Of a stretch of 64,000 bases of DNA, positions 63,440 to 64,000 are shown in pieces. Source of the DNA: Acidobacteriota bacterium. GTDB taxonomy: Bacteria > Acidobacteriota > Vicinamibacteria > Vicinamibacterales > UBA2999. How positions within the stretch are numbered: position 1 is the first letter of the stretch; the number at the start of each line of letters is the position of its first letter. The stretch is from positions 62,001-126,000 of the forward strand of contig JAUYQQ010000013.1 in the NCBI GenBank assembly GCA_030697165.1, given 5' to 3'. Position numbers and translations under genes: made by a program. The notes under the pieces were generated by a model. That model made no database searches. It worked only from the letters and a program-made list of their open reading frames with translations, and was not told where the DNA came from.

Positions 63440-64000
63440 CTAGCTCCAGGCGCGAAACGAACCACTGCGGGCGTCGAGGATCTCGCCGATCGTGATCGCC
63501 GCGTGAATCAGGCCGACATGGGTGTAGGCCTGAGGGAAGTTGCCTAACAGTTCGCCGGTCGACGGTTCGATGTCTTCCGAGTACAGGCCCAGCGGATTCG
63601 CGTAGCCTTCGAGTTTGCGGAACAGCGCAACCGCCTCGTCGATTTCGCCCATCATCGCCAGCGCCTCGACCCACCAGAACGAACAGATCGAGAACGCGCT
63701 GGTGGTGTGGCCAAAGTCGTCCAGGTGCTTGTAGCGCAGCATCAGGCCATCTGGCGCGAGCAGCTTCTCGTAGGCACGGACCGTCGAACGGAAGCGCGGG
63801 TCGAGCGGATCCACCAGGCCAATCTGCGGCAGCAGCAGGTTCGAGGCATCGGCATACTGCCCGTCGAGCGCCTGCGTGAAGAAGCCGAGTTCCTCGTTGT
63901 ACGCGCGGGCCAGAATCCGCGGGCGTTCGGTGTCGGCCCACGCTTTCCACGCCTGGGCTTGCGCGGGCATACCGAAAAACTCGGCGAGCAGGGCGCCGCG
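63440..64000 (-). CDS. GH15 glycoside hydrolase (glucoamylase/trehalase-like), truncated by the window edge
   Basis: Only the C-terminal 187 residues are present; the frame is open to base 64000. The (alpha/alpha)6 toroid helices are evident, with SFWWVEALAMMGEIDEAVALFRKL and GLYSEDIEPSTGELLGNFPQAYTHVGLIHAAITI, the GNFPQAYTH motif being characteristic of bacterial GH15 enzymes. Family members release glucose from alpha-glucans or split trehalose. Nothing suggests a link to the kinase array. Confidence 0.9.
   Translation of the reverse strand, partial: RGALLAEFFGMPAQAQAWKAWADTERPRILARAYNEELGFFTQALDGQYADASNLLLPQIGLVDPLDPRFRSTVRAYEKLLAPDGLMLRYKHLDDFGHTTSAFSICSFWWVEALAMMGEIDEAVALFRKLEGYANPLGLYSEDIEPSTGELLGNFPQAYTHVGLIHAAITIGEILDARSGSFRAWS

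Overview
The window is about 64 kb of high-GC DNA with ordinary bacterial gene density. No rRNA or tRNA gene was recognised by reading, although no covariance search was possible. Three traits point to Acidobacteriota, probably Vicinamibacteria: a large expansion of Hanks-type Ser/Thr kinases fused to TolB/PD40 propellers, many secreted hydrolases and peptidases with Gram-negative signal peptides, and -10 boxes lying only 5-9 nt before start codons. This placement is an inference from content.

Layout. 1-4.96 kb: a truncated pntA with pntB (proton-translocating transhydrogenase), a YfcC-type transporter and a secreted serine hydrolase. 5.0-9.6 kb: an envelope cluster of an Omp85-type barrel, two exported proteins with protein-kinase-like catalytic motifs, and a PAP2 phosphatase between them. 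9.7-18 kb: peptide/amide catabolism (secreted amidase, propeller-amidohydrolase, P1 peptidase, sodium symporter). 17.95-18.55 kb: a RAYT transposase gene flanked by REP palindromes (a REPtron). 18.6-27.1 kb: esterases, a PH-domain protein, a Nudix hydrolase, an M14 carboxypeptidase and an acyl-CoA synthetase. 27.2-32.2 kb (minus strand): an ECF sigma / zinc anti-sigma pair followed by three exported repeat proteins. 32.3-34.9 kb: DinB-like protein, MscL, YhbY, a PAS protein and a ribbon-helix-helix/PIN toxin-antitoxin pair.

34.9-61.3 kb is the centrepiece: eight intact receptor-type kinases and one broken one, all on the minus strand, plus three small kinase remnants (two inside the array, one at 63.2 kb). 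They lie in apparent transcription units K9-K8-K7-K6(-remnant-K5), K4-K3, K2 and K1. Three units (headed by K9, K4 and K2) diverge from a Phd/PIN toxin-antitoxin module and share its short promoter region. Paralogous pairs (K3/K9, K4/K8, K2/K6) and a repeated TAG-ATG junction show the array grew by segmental duplication and is also decaying. 61.4-64 kb: a Phd/PIN module, a metallo-beta-lactamase-fold enzyme, a kinase remnant and a truncated GH15 glycosidase.

The most unusual theme is that intergenic repeats (REP, 56-bp REPIN-like palindromes, 7-bp tandem arrays and a third palindrome family) are embedded in frame inside protein-coding genes. They recur at two positions in the kinase domain (beta4-beta5 loop, and just after DFG before the activation loop), and also occur in a kinase propeller, an anti-sigma linker and the end of a symporter. 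Three kinase reading frames also have ATT or ATC where paralogues have the initiating ATG/GTG, 6 nt after a TATACT box.
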